Shown here: in pieces, positions 27,591 to 36,119 of the stretch
Layout of the letters: every line of letters begins with the position of its first letter
Position numbering within the stretch: the stretch's first letter is position 1
Assembly: GCA_018651745.1 (NCBI GenBank)
Contig: JABIDL010000040.1
Location: forward strand, 1-64,000
DNA: 64,000 nt
Direction of reading: 5' to 3'
Source of the DNA: Candidatus Neomarinimicrobiota bacterium
GTDB taxonomy: Bacteria; Fidelibacterota; Marinisomatia; Marinisomatales; TCS55
Notes under the pieces: model-generated
What the model was told of the DNA's origin: nothing
What the model saw: only the letters and a program-made list of their open reading frames with translations
Databases searched by the model: none
Translations under genes and position numbers: made by a program

Positions 27591-27607
27591 TAAATCGGCA
27601 ACCATGA

Positions 27608-28141
27608 ATGAAAACAGACAAAACCGATATCGAACTAATTCAAGAATTCCAAGATGGGAACGAGGAATCGTTTAATGCACTTGTTGAAAGACACCTATCA
27701 AATACTTACGGATTTTTCGTTAAAATCTGTCAAAACGAAATGGATGCAGAAGATCTTGCACAGGATGTTTTCCTCAAAATGCACCGCGCACTCAAAAAGT
27801 TCCGGTTTGAGTCAGCTTTTACAACCTATCTCTTTCGTGCAAATAGAAACATGGCCAATTCCTACATCAGGAATAAATGGTGGCGCGGGCTTCTTAATCT
27901 TGAGGACACACCGGAAAAGGGCGAATGGGACACATCGCACGAAACGGACTGGCGAAAACAAGAACTTTGGAATGCAGTTGCAAAACTTCCTAAACTTCAG
28001 CGGAATGTGGTTATGATGCGGATTGCTCAAGAATTGCCATTCAAAGAAATTTCCGCTATCTTGAATACAACAGAAAGTTCGGCGAAAACCAGCTATCATT
28101 ATGCGGTAAAAACATTAAAAATTTGGTTAGAAAATGAATGA
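27608..28141 (+). CDS. ECF-family RNA polymerase sigma factor
   Basis: 177 residues with only sigma-2 and sigma-4 regions. Region 2: EESFNALVERHLSNTYGF, then DAEDLAQDVFLKMHRALKKF (2.2-2.3) and FTTYLFRANRNMANSYIR (2.4). Region 4: LPKLQRNVVMMRI..LPFKEISAILNTTESSAKTSYHYAVKTLK. It overlaps the next gene by eight bases, as sigma/anti-sigma pairs often do. The ATG at 27604 is in another frame and is not used. Autoregulation is suggested by the paired motifs upstream. Confidence 0.93.
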   Translation: MKTDKTDIELIQEFQDGNEESFNALVERHLSNTYGFFVKICQNEMDAEDLAQDVFLKMHRALKKFRFESAFTTYLFRANRNMANSYIRNKWWRGLLNLEDTPEKGEWDTSHETDWRKQELWNAVAKLPKLQRNVVMMRIAQELPFKEISAILNTTESSAKTSYHYAVKTLKIWLENE

Positions 28142-28508
28142 TTTTGAAACAAAACTGAAACAGGCCATGCAGACAGAAAACTCTGTTCCCGATGCAGATG
28201 CGTTTATCAGTGATTTGCATTCAGAACGGAAAAATCGACAGTCTGCCCGAAGGCAGTTTTATAACGGAATTGTCGCCGGGATGCTCATCCTATCATTTGG
28301 TTTGTTCACAGTTTCTCAACTTGGAACCAATCCGGCAGAATTAATTGTGTATGACTCCTTTGAAATCATGAGCGAAGAGGATCGGATCGAAGAAGAATTT
28401 CTTAGAGAAATGGCAGTGTATTATTTAGAAGAATCAGATGATATTTGGGATACTTATGCCTTATTAAATGATTCAGAATTATTTAACGAAAAATGGGAGA
28501 ATCAATAA
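28134..28508 (+). CDS. Probable membrane anti-sigma factor
   Basis: 124 residues. About 40 N-terminal, mostly charged residues (cytoplasmic) precede one transmembrane helix (FYNGIVAGMLILSFGLFTVSQL, roughly 42-63) and an acidic outer segment (EEDRIEEEFLREMA). No zinc-finger H-x3-C-x2-C motif is present. The assignment rests on topology and on the eight-base overlap with the ECF sigma gene. The outer part could sense envelope state. Confidence 0.7.
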   Translation: MNDFETKLKQAMQTENSVPDADAFISDLHSERKNRQSARRQFYNGIVAGMLILSFGLFTVSQLGTNPAELIVYDSFEIMSEEDRIEEEFLREMAVYYLEESDDIWDTYALLNDSELFNEKWENQ

Positions 28509-29005
28509 TGAAGATAATGAAACTATTGGTATTGTCCTTATGTGTAGTGTCATTAGGAATTGCACAAGATGATCACCAATCAAAAAAACAAGAAAAAATG
28601 GAAATGATGGCCGTATGGAAGTTAACAGACCATTTGGATTTAACTAGCAAACAGGCAGAAACATTTTTTCCTCGGTTCAACGAACAAGATGCGACGAAAA
28701 AGAACATTCGCGAACAACAGGTAGCGATTTATAAACAGCTGAAAGAAAAAGATAAAATATCACAGTCAGATGTTGATGCCGCTATGAAACAATTGGTTGG
28801 GCTTGAAAAACAGATGTTAGAAGCAAGACAATCTTTTGTTAAAGGAATGAAAGATATTCTTTCCCCCGAGCAGCAACTCAAGCTTCTCACATTTCGGGGC
28901 GAGTTTATGAAAGAAATGAAAGGTCACTTGAAAGATCAAAAAGGTCGCGGAAAGAAACGTGGAATGAAACGCGGAATGAATCAAGGACGTGACAGAAGAT
29001 ATTAA
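28508..29005 (+). CDS. Spy/CpxP-like periplasmic stress protein
   Basis: 165 residues from the ATG at 28508, whose A is the last base of the previous stop; GGGAG upstream supports this start over the ATG at 28493. After a signal peptide (LLVLSLCVVSLGIAQ) comes an all-helical, charged domain with LTxxQ-like motifs (LDLTSKQAETF and LSPEQQLKLL), as in CpxP/Spy chaperones. The tail is rich in Gly, Lys, Arg and Met (KGRGKKRGMKRGMNQG). It fits the output of an envelope-stress sigma module. Confidence 0.75.
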   Translation: MKIMKLLVLSLCVVSLGIAQDDHQSKKQEKMEMMAVWKLTDHLDLTSKQAETFFPRFNEQDATKKNIREQQVAIYKQLKEKDKISQSDVDAAMKQLVGLEKQMLEARQSFVKGMKDILSPEQQLKLLTFRGEFMKEMKGHLKDQKGRGKKRGMKRGMNQGRDRRY

Positions 29006-29024
29006 TCACAATAAGGAGTCAAAA

Positions 29025-30062
29025 ATGAAACGGTTTACAATTACACTTTTAAGTTTGGGCATGTTCATCGTAGGGTGTGACCAATTTGGAAACAATGAAA
29101 CTGGTTCTTCCACTGAGGAGGAATTGCTTGCCTTAATCAATGCTGACGAAGCGTTTACGTTTGATGGTCTTGATGACGAAGGCGATGAAGAAGGTGATTA
29201 TACGGAAGGAATTGAAGTAGATGCTGGCTTTCGCATGATGGGCGATACCCTTTTACCGGGTGATAATGTTAAGCTTCGTTTTGGGAGAAAGATTGATAGG
29301 GAAGCAAGTACACGGGATGTGACTTTTGAAGTTAATGGCGACACTGCTGTTGGAACCGTCGCGTTGTCACTTGTTGGAACCTTTTATGTCAAATCCATTG
29401 AATGGGGTGAAGACAGCACGACATCTTCCGGATATTCCATTACAAATATTGACACCTTCAGCAAGGATTTTACAAGTGAGTTCAATCGTAAAGTTCGCTT
29501 TATCCAAGTTGCTGATGCCAATAATCCCGATGGTTACCACTGGAAAATTGATGCACTCACGATGGGAATGGGAAGCAGCGGAACCAAACTAAGTATCACC
29601 AATATCGCATTTTACAACAATGCAGATTCCACCGGTGAAGCTGTTTTATCTTATGCAGCTGATACTGCTGGCGATATTTATTTTAGTAGGGATTCTCTTC
29701 CATCGTTTACCTACAATTGGGGGTCTCAAACGACCTACCGAGTAGAGGTCACCGTATCGAATGCGGATCCAATTCTAATCTTAAACGATCAGGATAGCGG
29801 AGAAAAGGTTTCAATGCATTATGGTGTTTCACGCCGGTTTAAAGCTCGACGAGGAATGAGCGACGCTGGAACATTCGGCGATGTAACAGCAAGTGACAAT
29901 GTGTTTACACGCTTATGGAGACCTCATCGGATACGATTTGGTTCACATTCCATGATTGCGAGAATGTTTTTTAGCGCTGTTGACAACAATACATTGTTTG
30001 TGAGCGATGGTGGCTATAATACATCAATTTGGACGTTTCCTTATCAAGTAACATCCAACTGA
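29025..30062 (+). CDS. Putative lipoprotein, acidic N-terminus, unknown function
   Basis: 345 residues from the ATG at 29025, chosen because AAGGAG lies a few bases upstream and a signal sequence starts there. The lipobox is LGMFIVGC (Cys18). A strongly acidic linker (DGLDDEGDEEGDYTEG) follows, then a beta-rich domain with no family I recognise. It is the last gene of the ECF operon and is closed by a strong terminator, so it probably belongs to the same regulon. Confidence 0.7.
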   Translation: MKRFTITLLSLGMFIVGCDQFGNNETGSSTEEELLALINADEAFTFDGLDDEGDEEGDYTEGIEVDAGFRMMGDTLLPGDNVKLRFGRKIDREASTRDVTFEVNGDTAVGTVALSLVGTFYVKSIEWGEDSTTSSGYSITNIDTFSKDFTSEFNRKVRFIQVADANNPDGYHWKIDALTMGMGSSGTKLSITNIAFYNNADSTGEAVLSYAADTAGDIYFSRDSLPSFTYNWGSQTTYRVEVTVSNADPILILNDQDSGEKVSMHYGVSRRFKARRGMSDAGTFGDVTASDNVFTRLWRPHRIRFGSHSMIARMFFSAVDNNTLFVSDGGYNTSIWTFPYQVTSN

Positions 30063-30085
30063 TTTCTAACTTAAGGTTTGTTAAA

Positions 30086-30121
30086 ATGCCGGGTGGATTA
30101 ATTCATCCGGCATTTTTTTTA
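30086..30121 (+). terminator. Intrinsic terminator of the ECF operon
   Basis: A 12-bp stem (ATGCCGGGTGGA against TTCATCCGGCAT, allowing two G-T pairs) with a TTAA loop is followed directly by eight T residues. Confidence 0.9.
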
Positions 30122-30180
30122 TTTCCTCGTTTTATTATATAGGTTGAACTCTCTAATTTCTAGCCTTGTATATAGTAAAA

Positions 30181-31251
30181 ATGCCGATAAAACCTGCCAA
30201 ATTATTTATCCCCGGTCCTGTAGATGTTGCGCCGGAAATCCTTGAAGCAATGACCCAGCCGATGATGGGTCATCGTGCACCTGAATTTTCTGTTTTATAT
30301 AAAGATGTAACAGACGGAATCCGTCGGCTCATGAAAACTGATAATTCAGTTTATCTTAGTACCAGTTCCGCCACCGGATTGTGGGAAGCAACCGTGAGAA
30401 ATGTTGCACCAAAGCGGACACTCTGCTGTGTAAACGGCGCCTTTTCTTCCCGTTGGCATAAAACTGTGATAGATAATGGATTTGAAGCAGACGTCCTTGA
30501 AGTGGAATGGGGAAAAGCTATTACAGCAGATTTGGTTTCCGAAGCAATCAAAAAAAACACATACGATCTCATTACCTTCGTTCATAATGAAACATCCACC
30601 GGAGTGGCAAGCCCATTAAAAGAAGTGGGCGAGGTGCTAAAAAAATATCCCGAAACAGTATTTGCAGTAGATGCAGTCAGCTCCATGATGGGTATGGAAA
30701 TTAGTATTGAAGATTGGGGAATAGACATTTGTCTTGCTTCTGTTCAAAAATGCTGGGCGCTTCCTCCAGGGTTTTCGATTTGCATAGTATCCAAAAAAGT
30801 TTTGAATAAATCGGCTGAAACAAAAAATAAGGGTTATTATTTTGATTTTATGGAATGGGAAAAATCTAATTTGAAAAACCAAACCGTTGTTACACCATCC
30901 ATAGCTCATATGTATGGATTGCAGGCACAAATCAAACGTATTGAAACCGAGGGGCTTGAAACTAGAATTGATCGATATGCTTCTCTTGCAGAAATGACAC
31001 GAAATTGGGTTGAAGAAAAAGGTCAATCAATGTTCAGCGAAAAGGGATATTATTCTGATACAGTTTCGTGCATGATAAATAATCAAGGTTGGGATTTAAC
31101 AAAATTGTCTGACGATTTATTCGATCGGGGTTTCCGTTTTTCAAATGGATATGGAAAACTCAAAGGTACAGCATTCCGTATTCCACATATGGGTGAAACA
31201 AATTCAGAAACTTTGTCAAATTATCTGTATGAAATCGATTTATTGACCTAA
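30181..31251 (+). CDS. Class V aminotransferase (serine-pyruvate/alanine-glyoxylate type)
   Basis: PLP aminotransferase of fold type I, 356 residues. It begins AKLFIPGPVDVAPEILEAM, the hallmark of the alanine-glyoxylate/serine-pyruvate aminotransferase group, followed by GHRAPEF. FVHNETSTGVASP carries the cofactor-binding region, and AVDAVSSMMGMEI holds the Asp that contacts PLP. The Schiff-base Lys is in ASVQKCWALPPG. The frame runs upstream to a TTG at 30166, but the ATG at 30181 is closer to the conserved start. The substrate (serine, alanine or phosphoserine) is not decided by sequence. Confidence 0.85.
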   Translation: MPIKPAKLFIPGPVDVAPEILEAMTQPMMGHRAPEFSVLYKDVTDGIRRLMKTDNSVYLSTSSATGLWEATVRNVAPKRTLCCVNGAFSSRWHKTVIDNGFEADVLEVEWGKAITADLVSEAIKKNTYDLITFVHNETSTGVASPLKEVGEVLKKYPETVFAVDAVSSMMGMEISIEDWGIDICLASVQKCWALPPGFSICIVSKKVLNKSAETKNKGYYFDFMEWEKSNLKNQTVVTPSIAHMYGLQAQIKRIETEGLETRIDRYASLAEMTRNWVEEKGQSMFSEKGYYSDTVSCMINNQGWDLTKLSDDLFDRGFRFSNGYGKLKGTAFRIPHMGETNSETLSNYLYEIDLLT

Positions 31252-31294
31252 ATTATCACTCTCAATAAACACATTTAGACACCCATATCTTAAT

Positions 31295-32458
31295 ATGATT
31301 ACCATATCTGTCCTCAAAGAAACAGCTGAACACGAAAATAGGGTCGCCCTAGTTCCAGAAAGTGTTGCGCGTCTTATTAAAAATGATTTTCGAATTCTTG
31401 TGCAAGATGGCGCAGGATTAACAGCGGGGTTTCGCACCAGCGAATATGAGAAGGCAGGTGCAGAAATTGTAACCGATTACGATACATTGCTTAGCGAAGG
31501 ACAGGTGTTTTTAAAGGTGCAATGTGTTTGTCTTCAAGATGGAATGATGAAAATTGTGGACCCTTTTCATGAGAATTCTGTTATAATAGGTTTTTTCAAT
31601 CCATTTAAAAATATCCAAAATGTAGATGAGCTTGCCAAAAAAATGGTAACGACTTTTTCAATGGAACTTGTACCTAGAATTTCCCGTGCACAAAAAATGG
31701 ATGCTCTTAGTGCGATGAGTTCAGCTGCCGGTTACAAAGCGGTGGTACTCGCGGCAAGTTCACTCAATAAGTTTTTTCCAATGATGATGACAGCCGCAGG
31801 AACTATTTCACCAGCCAAAGTATTGGTCATCGGCGCCGGTGTAGCCGGGTTGCAAGCGATTGCTACTGCAAAAAGACTTGGCGCAAAAGTAAAAGCATTT
31901 GATACGCGCCCTATTGTTCAGGAACAGGTGGAAAGTCTTGGCGCGGAATTTGTGTCTTTAGATGCATCAGAAGAAGCTGAAACAGCAGGTGGATATGCAG
32001 AAGAATTATCCGATGATTATTATCGCCATGAACAAATCGTGATTGGCGAGCAGATTTCTGATACGGATGTTGTTATTACGACTGCACAAATTTTTGGGAA
32101 ACGTGCACCGTTACTTATTACAGAAGAAATGGTGAAATCTATGCGGTATGGTTCTGCCATTGTGGATTTGGCAGCAGAGCAAGGCGGGAATTGCGAATTG
32201 ACCATCGCCGGAAAATCAGTAGAACGATATGGTGTCACAATCCATGGAAGTACAGATTTGCCCGGCACCCTTTCGTATCATAGTAGCGAAATGTTTAGCA
32301 GAAATGTAACCGCCCTTTTGATGGAAATGGTTAAGGATGGAGAAGTGAATATAGATTTGGAAGATGAGGTTATAGCAGGAACTATTTTGACACAAAATGG
32401 AAAAATTCTCAACGAACATGTAATTAATTTATTGCAACGTGCAGAGGAAAATAAATGA
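31295..32458 (+). CDS. pntAA: NAD(P)+ transhydrogenase, alpha subunit 1 (NAD-binding)
   Basis: Cytosolic NAD(H)-binding component dI of the proton-translocating transhydrogenase, 387 residues. It starts with ISVLKETAEHENRVALVPESV, as in alanine dehydrogenase/PntA proteins. The Rossmann motif is VLVIGAGVAGLQAIATAKRLGA. RPIVQEQVESLGAEFV and SAIVDLAAEQGGNCE are also diagnostic. It makes a four-base overlap with the next subunit gene. The split alpha arrangement resembles that of Rhodospirillum rather than the fused E. coli PntA. Confidence 0.94.
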   Translation: MITISVLKETAEHENRVALVPESVARLIKNDFRILVQDGAGLTAGFRTSEYEKAGAEIVTDYDTLLSEGQVFLKVQCVCLQDGMMKIVDPFHENSVIIGFFNPFKNIQNVDELAKKMVTTFSMELVPRISRAQKMDALSAMSSAAGYKAVVLAASSLNKFFPMMMTAAGTISPAKVLVIGAGVAGLQAIATAKRLGAKVKAFDTRPIVQEQVESLGAEFVSLDASEEAETAGGYAEELSDDYYRHEQIVIGEQISDTDVVITTAQIFGKRAPLLITEEMVKSMRYGSAIVDLAAEQGGNCELTIAGKSVERYGVTIHGSTDLPGTLSYHSSEMFSRNVTALLMEMVKDGEVNIDLEDEVIAGTILTQNGKILNEHVINLLQRAEENK

Positions 32459-32733
32459 GCGGCCAACTTTTAGTAGAAATTTATGTATTAGTTCTGGCAG
32501 TATTTGTCGGCTTTGAGGTTATTGCTAAAGTGCCACCAACTCTGCACACTCCTTTAATGTCCGGCTCAAATGCCATATCTGGAATTACCATTGTCGGTGC
32601 TCTGATTGCCGCCGGTTCTGGAGGATCTCAAATCACGACTGTTCTGGGTACTATCGCAATTATATGTGCTACAATTAATGTTGTAGGCGGATTTATGGTA
32701 ACCCAAAGAATGTTGAAAATGTTTAAACGATAA
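32455..32733 (+). CDS. pntAB: NAD(P)+ transhydrogenase, alpha subunit 2 (membrane)
   Basis: 92-residue membrane piece (part of dII). Three hydrophobic helices are visible, with VGFEVIAKVPPTLHTPLMSGSNAISGI, the conserved sequence between helices 1 and 2. It lies between the two larger subunit genes with a four-base overlap before it and one base after it. Confidence 0.93.
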   Translation: MSGQLLVEIYVLVLAVFVGFEVIAKVPPTLHTPLMSGSNAISGITIVGALIAAGSGGSQITTVLGTIAIICATINVVGGFMVTQRMLKMFKR

Positions 32734-32734
32734 G

Positions 32735-34108
32735 ATGCTTGAATCCGTCATTATACCCTTAATTTATCTGGCATCCGCTGTGTCCTTTATACTTGGACTT
32801 AAGCAACTTTCACATCCACGCACAGCACCCAAAGGAAACTCAACTGCAGCCGTTGGGATGTTGCTTGCAATTATCGGAACGTTGTTCAAAACAGAAGTAA
32901 TAGATTTTCAATTCATCATTATTGGGCTTGTGGTTGGATCCGCCATTGGTGTTTTTGCGGCAAAACGTGTGGAAATGACATCAATGCCTCAGCTCGTTGC
33001 ATTGTTTAACGGCTTTGGCGGATTATCTTCATTGCTTGTGGCAACTTCGGAAGTGTATTCAGGGAATCAACTTGGGACGTTTACCTTATCAACTGTTTCC
33101 CTTAGTATTTTAATTGGATCCATAACATTTTCCGGGAGTTTGGTTGCTTTTGCTAAACTCCAGGGAATAATGCGAGGTATGCCGCTCGTCTTTAAGGGTG
33201 CTCGAATTTTTAACGGATTATTAATTCTTTTGGTGATTTTACTGACTGTTTATACTGTTATGAATCCAAGTGAGTTGTTTACGTATATCTTATGGATTAT
33301 TGCTTTATCACTGATATCGGGATATTATTTTGTGGTACCAATTGGTGGAGCGGATATGCCTGTAGTAATCTCACTACTCAATTCATTCTCCGGGATTGCT
33401 GCAGCTTCCACTGGGTTTGTAATTGCGAATGATGCACTAATAATCAGCGGAGCCTTGGTTGGGGCAAGTGGAATTATATTGACAAACATAATGTGTAAAG
33501 GTATGAACCGAACACTTTGGAATGTGCTTTTTATAGGAATTGAAAGTTCATCCGCTTCTGAAGTGGCAACTGGTCCACAAAAATCTGCAAAATCTTATGA
33601 ACCGGAAGATACTGTTGTGATCTTTGAAAATGCAAAGCAAGTGGTGATTGTGCCGGGATACGGGATGGCGGTCGCGCAAGCCCAGCATGTTGTGCACGAA
33701 TTCCAGAAAACTCTAGAAGCGAAAGGTGTTACCGTAAAATACGCAGTTCACCCTGTAGCCGGACGAATGCCGGGGCATATGAATGTATTGTTAGCAGAAG
33801 CGAACGTGTCCTATGACAATCTCTACGACCTTGATGCAATTAACCCAGAATTTGAAGAAACAGATATTGCTCTTGTCATCGGCGCAAACGATGTTGTAAA
33901 CCCTGCCGCACGGCACGATACTGCCAGCCCGATTTTTGGTATGCCTATTTTGGATGTGGATAAGGCGCAAACAGTTTTCGTTTTAAAACGTAGTATGAAC
34001 CCGGGATACGCCGGAATCGAGAATGAACTATTTTTTAACGACAATACCATTATGATTTTTGGTGATGCCAAAGAGACAGTTGGTCGCTTGACTGCAGAAC
34101 TCCGTTAA
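32735..34108 (+). CDS. pntB: NAD(P)+ transhydrogenase, beta subunit
   Basis: 457 residues with about nine membrane helices (dII) followed by the NADP(H)-binding domain dIII. The dIII part shows VIVPGYGMAVAQAQHVV, HPVAGRMPGHMNVLLAEANV, LVIGANDVVNPAA and VLKRSMNPGYAGIENELF, all canonical. The enzyme uses the proton motive force to make NADPH from NADH. The operon ends in the terminator just downstream. Confidence 0.96.
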   Translation: MLESVIIPLIYLASAVSFILGLKQLSHPRTAPKGNSTAAVGMLLAIIGTLFKTEVIDFQFIIIGLVVGSAIGVFAAKRVEMTSMPQLVALFNGFGGLSSLLVATSEVYSGNQLGTFTLSTVSLSILIGSITFSGSLVAFAKLQGIMRGMPLVFKGARIFNGLLILLVILLTVYTVMNPSELFTYILWIIALSLISGYYFVVPIGGADMPVVISLLNSFSGIAAASTGFVIANDALIISGALVGASGIILTNIMCKGMNRTLWNVLFIGIESSSASEVATGPQKSAKSYEPEDTVVIFENAKQVVIVPGYGMAVAQAQHVVHEFQKTLEAKGVTVKYAVHPVAGRMPGHMNVLLAEANVSYDNLYDLDAINPEFEETDIALVIGANDVVNPAARHDTASPIFGMPILDVDKAQTVFVLKRSMNPGYAGIENELFFNDNTIMIFGDAKETVGRLTAELR

Positions 34109-34133
34109 CGAAAAAAGAATTCCAAAATTTTTA

Positions 34134-34163
34134 AAAGCCTCCGCAATACGGGGGCTTTTTTAT
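34134..34163 (+). terminator. Intrinsic terminator of the pnt operon
   Basis: AAGCCTCCG pairs with CGGGGGCTT (one G-T pair) around a five-base loop, followed by a T-rich run. Confidence 0.88.
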
Positions 34164-34223
34164 TTTAAATATGATGGAGTCTTTTGGTCGAATTTTTACT
34201 GTGAATTAGGTAGTTTTAGGTTC

Positions 34224-36086
34224 ATGAACTTCCGCTACTACATCTCATTTGCCATACTTGTGGTCCTTGCGCTTTCAGCCTGTGCCCCAATTCCTGTTGT
34301 TAAAGAGAAATATGCTTCATCGGGGCAAAAGAAAAAAATTCTCATGATTAAAAAAGGAAGCGACTCTTCTGCAGTAGTGAAAGAAATTGAATATTATGAA
34401 AATGGACAGGTTTCACTCGAAGTGGAAAGGAAGGGAATCAAACGAGACGGGAAGTACCTTGAGTTTTATCCGGATGGTATAGATCGCATTGTAGGGAAAT
34501 ATGCAGACCACATGATGCATGGGAAATGGCAATATTATTCGAAGAATGGCAGGTTGGATTCTGTAAGGACATATAAAAATGGTTTGCTTCATGGACAATG
34601 GCAAAATTATAACAACGGACTTCTGATAACGCAGAAATCCTATAAAAAACATAAACGAGATGGGAAATACCTTGAGTTTTATCCGGATGGGAATGATTAT
34701 TTCATCGGAAAATATTCAGACAATTTGAGGGTTGGGAAGTGGAAATTCTTTTCTAAAAAAGGTGACATAGATTCAATAAGAACGTATCAGAATGATATGC
34801 TTGATGGGAAATGGAAAAATTACGAAAATGGTATTTTGATTGAGCAGAAATCCTATAAAAAATATCGGTTAGATGGTAAATATTTTGATTACTATCAAGA
34901 CGGATCGAAAAAAACCAAAGGTCAATACATAAATAATGTACCCGATGGTAAATGGATGTGGTGGCATAATGATGGAAGTAAACTCAGGCTCGTATCCTAT
35001 GAACAAGGAATTAAATCGGGAAAAGCTTCGATATGGAGAATCGACGGATTGCTGTCATTTTCTGGTGAATATTATATGGATAATCGGCAGGGAGAATGGA
35101 AATGGTACGGTGAAAAAAAGAAAGTTGATTCGCTGGTAACATATCAAGATGACATTCCACATGGTCCCATCAAAAAATGGTATAAAAATGGTATTCTTGC
35201 AATGGAAGGTCAATTTACAAATGGTCTTGCAGATGGAACGTGGAAATGGTATTCAAAATCAAGATTGGATGATGGGATTGCGAATATATTCTCTAAAAAA
35301 GGATTACTAGATTCGTTAAAAACATTCTCAAATGGCACTCTAAACGGTCCATATAAAGTGTATCATTCCAACGGGAATCTAGCATTGAGTCAGAATTACG
35401 TTCAGGCAACATTAGAAGGATTGATGCAGTCTTATTACTTATCTGGCGAAAAGGAATCTATTTGGACCTATGATCGCGGAGCACGAACCGGTCCGTATAT
35501 TATGTGGAGACCCAGCGGAGAAATGGAAGAAGAAGGGTCATTTTTTCAGGATCAGCCTGAAGGAAATATCCGCCGATGGTATTCTACGGGAATGCCGTCA
35601 TCCGATGCGGGTTTTTTAGGCGGAACATTGCACGGTGTTTTTAGAGTGTATAGTCCATCCGGCGCATTAATCCGTGAACAGTTCACGCTGAAAGGTATTC
35701 CACATTCCCGTTTTGAATATCATGGTAATTCCCGATTAAAATCTATCCACATATTTGATGGTGAAGAAATCGTTATGGAATTCAAATGGAATTCGATGGG
35801 TGTAGAAAAAATCCTGGCTAACAATCTTGAAGGGACTTATACCGAAGAAGAACTCTACCCTAATGGAAATGTCCAAAAACAAGTCAGGTATAAAAGAAAG
35901 AAAAAACACGGCATTTCCTGGACGTTTGGGCAGGGAAGGGAATTGATATCTTTGGAAATATTTGATCTGGGTAAAAAAGTCATTTCACGGAAATGGGGTA
36001 CGGAAAAAGAATTATCAAAAGATACACTTTACAAAAAGGGAAAACAGGTATTAGTGATTATTCCGCCGGATAAAGAAGAGGATTAA
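34224..36086 (+). CDS. Lipoprotein with many YwqK/MORN_2-like repeats
   Basis: 620 residues. The lipobox LALSAC gives Cys20. The rest is a long array of about 23-residue repeats of the form G.Y..YY.NG....G.Y..G...G.W.WY...G, the MORN_2/YwqK type: for example DGKYLEFYPDG, HGKWQYYSKNG, DGKWMWWHNDG and GPYKVYHSNG. The first blocks show recent duplication at DNA level: GAAGTACCTT at 34451 recurs as GAAATACCTT at 34664, a 213-bp shift. Such arrays form extended beta-ribbons. Function is unknown; the YwqK 'antitoxin' label for the domain is not evidence of that role here. Confidence 0.8.
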   Translation: MNFRYYISFAILVVLALSACAPIPVVKEKYASSGQKKKILMIKKGSDSSAVVKEIEYYENGQVSLEVERKGIKRDGKYLEFYPDGIDRIVGKYADHMMHGKWQYYSKNGRLDSVRTYKNGLLHGQWQNYNNGLLITQKSYKKHKRDGKYLEFYPDGNDYFIGKYSDNLRVGKWKFFSKKGDIDSIRTYQNDMLDGKWKNYENGILIEQKSYKKYRLDGKYFDYYQDGSKKTKGQYINNVPDGKWMWWHNDGSKLRLVSYEQGIKSGKASIWRIDGLLSFSGEYYMDNRQGEWKWYGEKKKVDSLVTYQDDIPHGPIKKWYKNGILAMEGQFTNGLADGTWKWYSKSRLDDGIANIFSKKGLLDSLKTFSNGTLNGPYKVYHSNGNLALSQNYVQATLEGLMQSYYLSGEKESIWTYDRGARTGPYIMWRPSGEMEEEGSFFQDQPEGNIRRWYSTGMPSSDAGFLGGTLHGVFRVYSPSGALIREQFTLKGIPHSRFEYHGNSRLKSIHIFDGEEIVMEFKWNSMGVEKILANNLEGTYTEEELYPNGNVQKQVRYKRKKKHGISWTFGQGRELISLEIFDLGKKVISRKWGTEKELSKDTLYKKGKQVLVIIPPDKEED

Positions 36087-36119
36087 TAAATTAATTTTTT
36101 AACGTAATTTTACATTCTT

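Noticed and set aside
27604-27610. ATG at 27604 as start of the sigma factor
   Set aside because: It is in another frame; the ATG at 27608 opens the frame with the sigma-2 region.
34224-36086. Possible toxin-antitoxin system because of the YwqK-type repeats
   Set aside because: The protein is a 620-residue lipoprotein with no toxin gene next to it; the domain name alone is not evidence.
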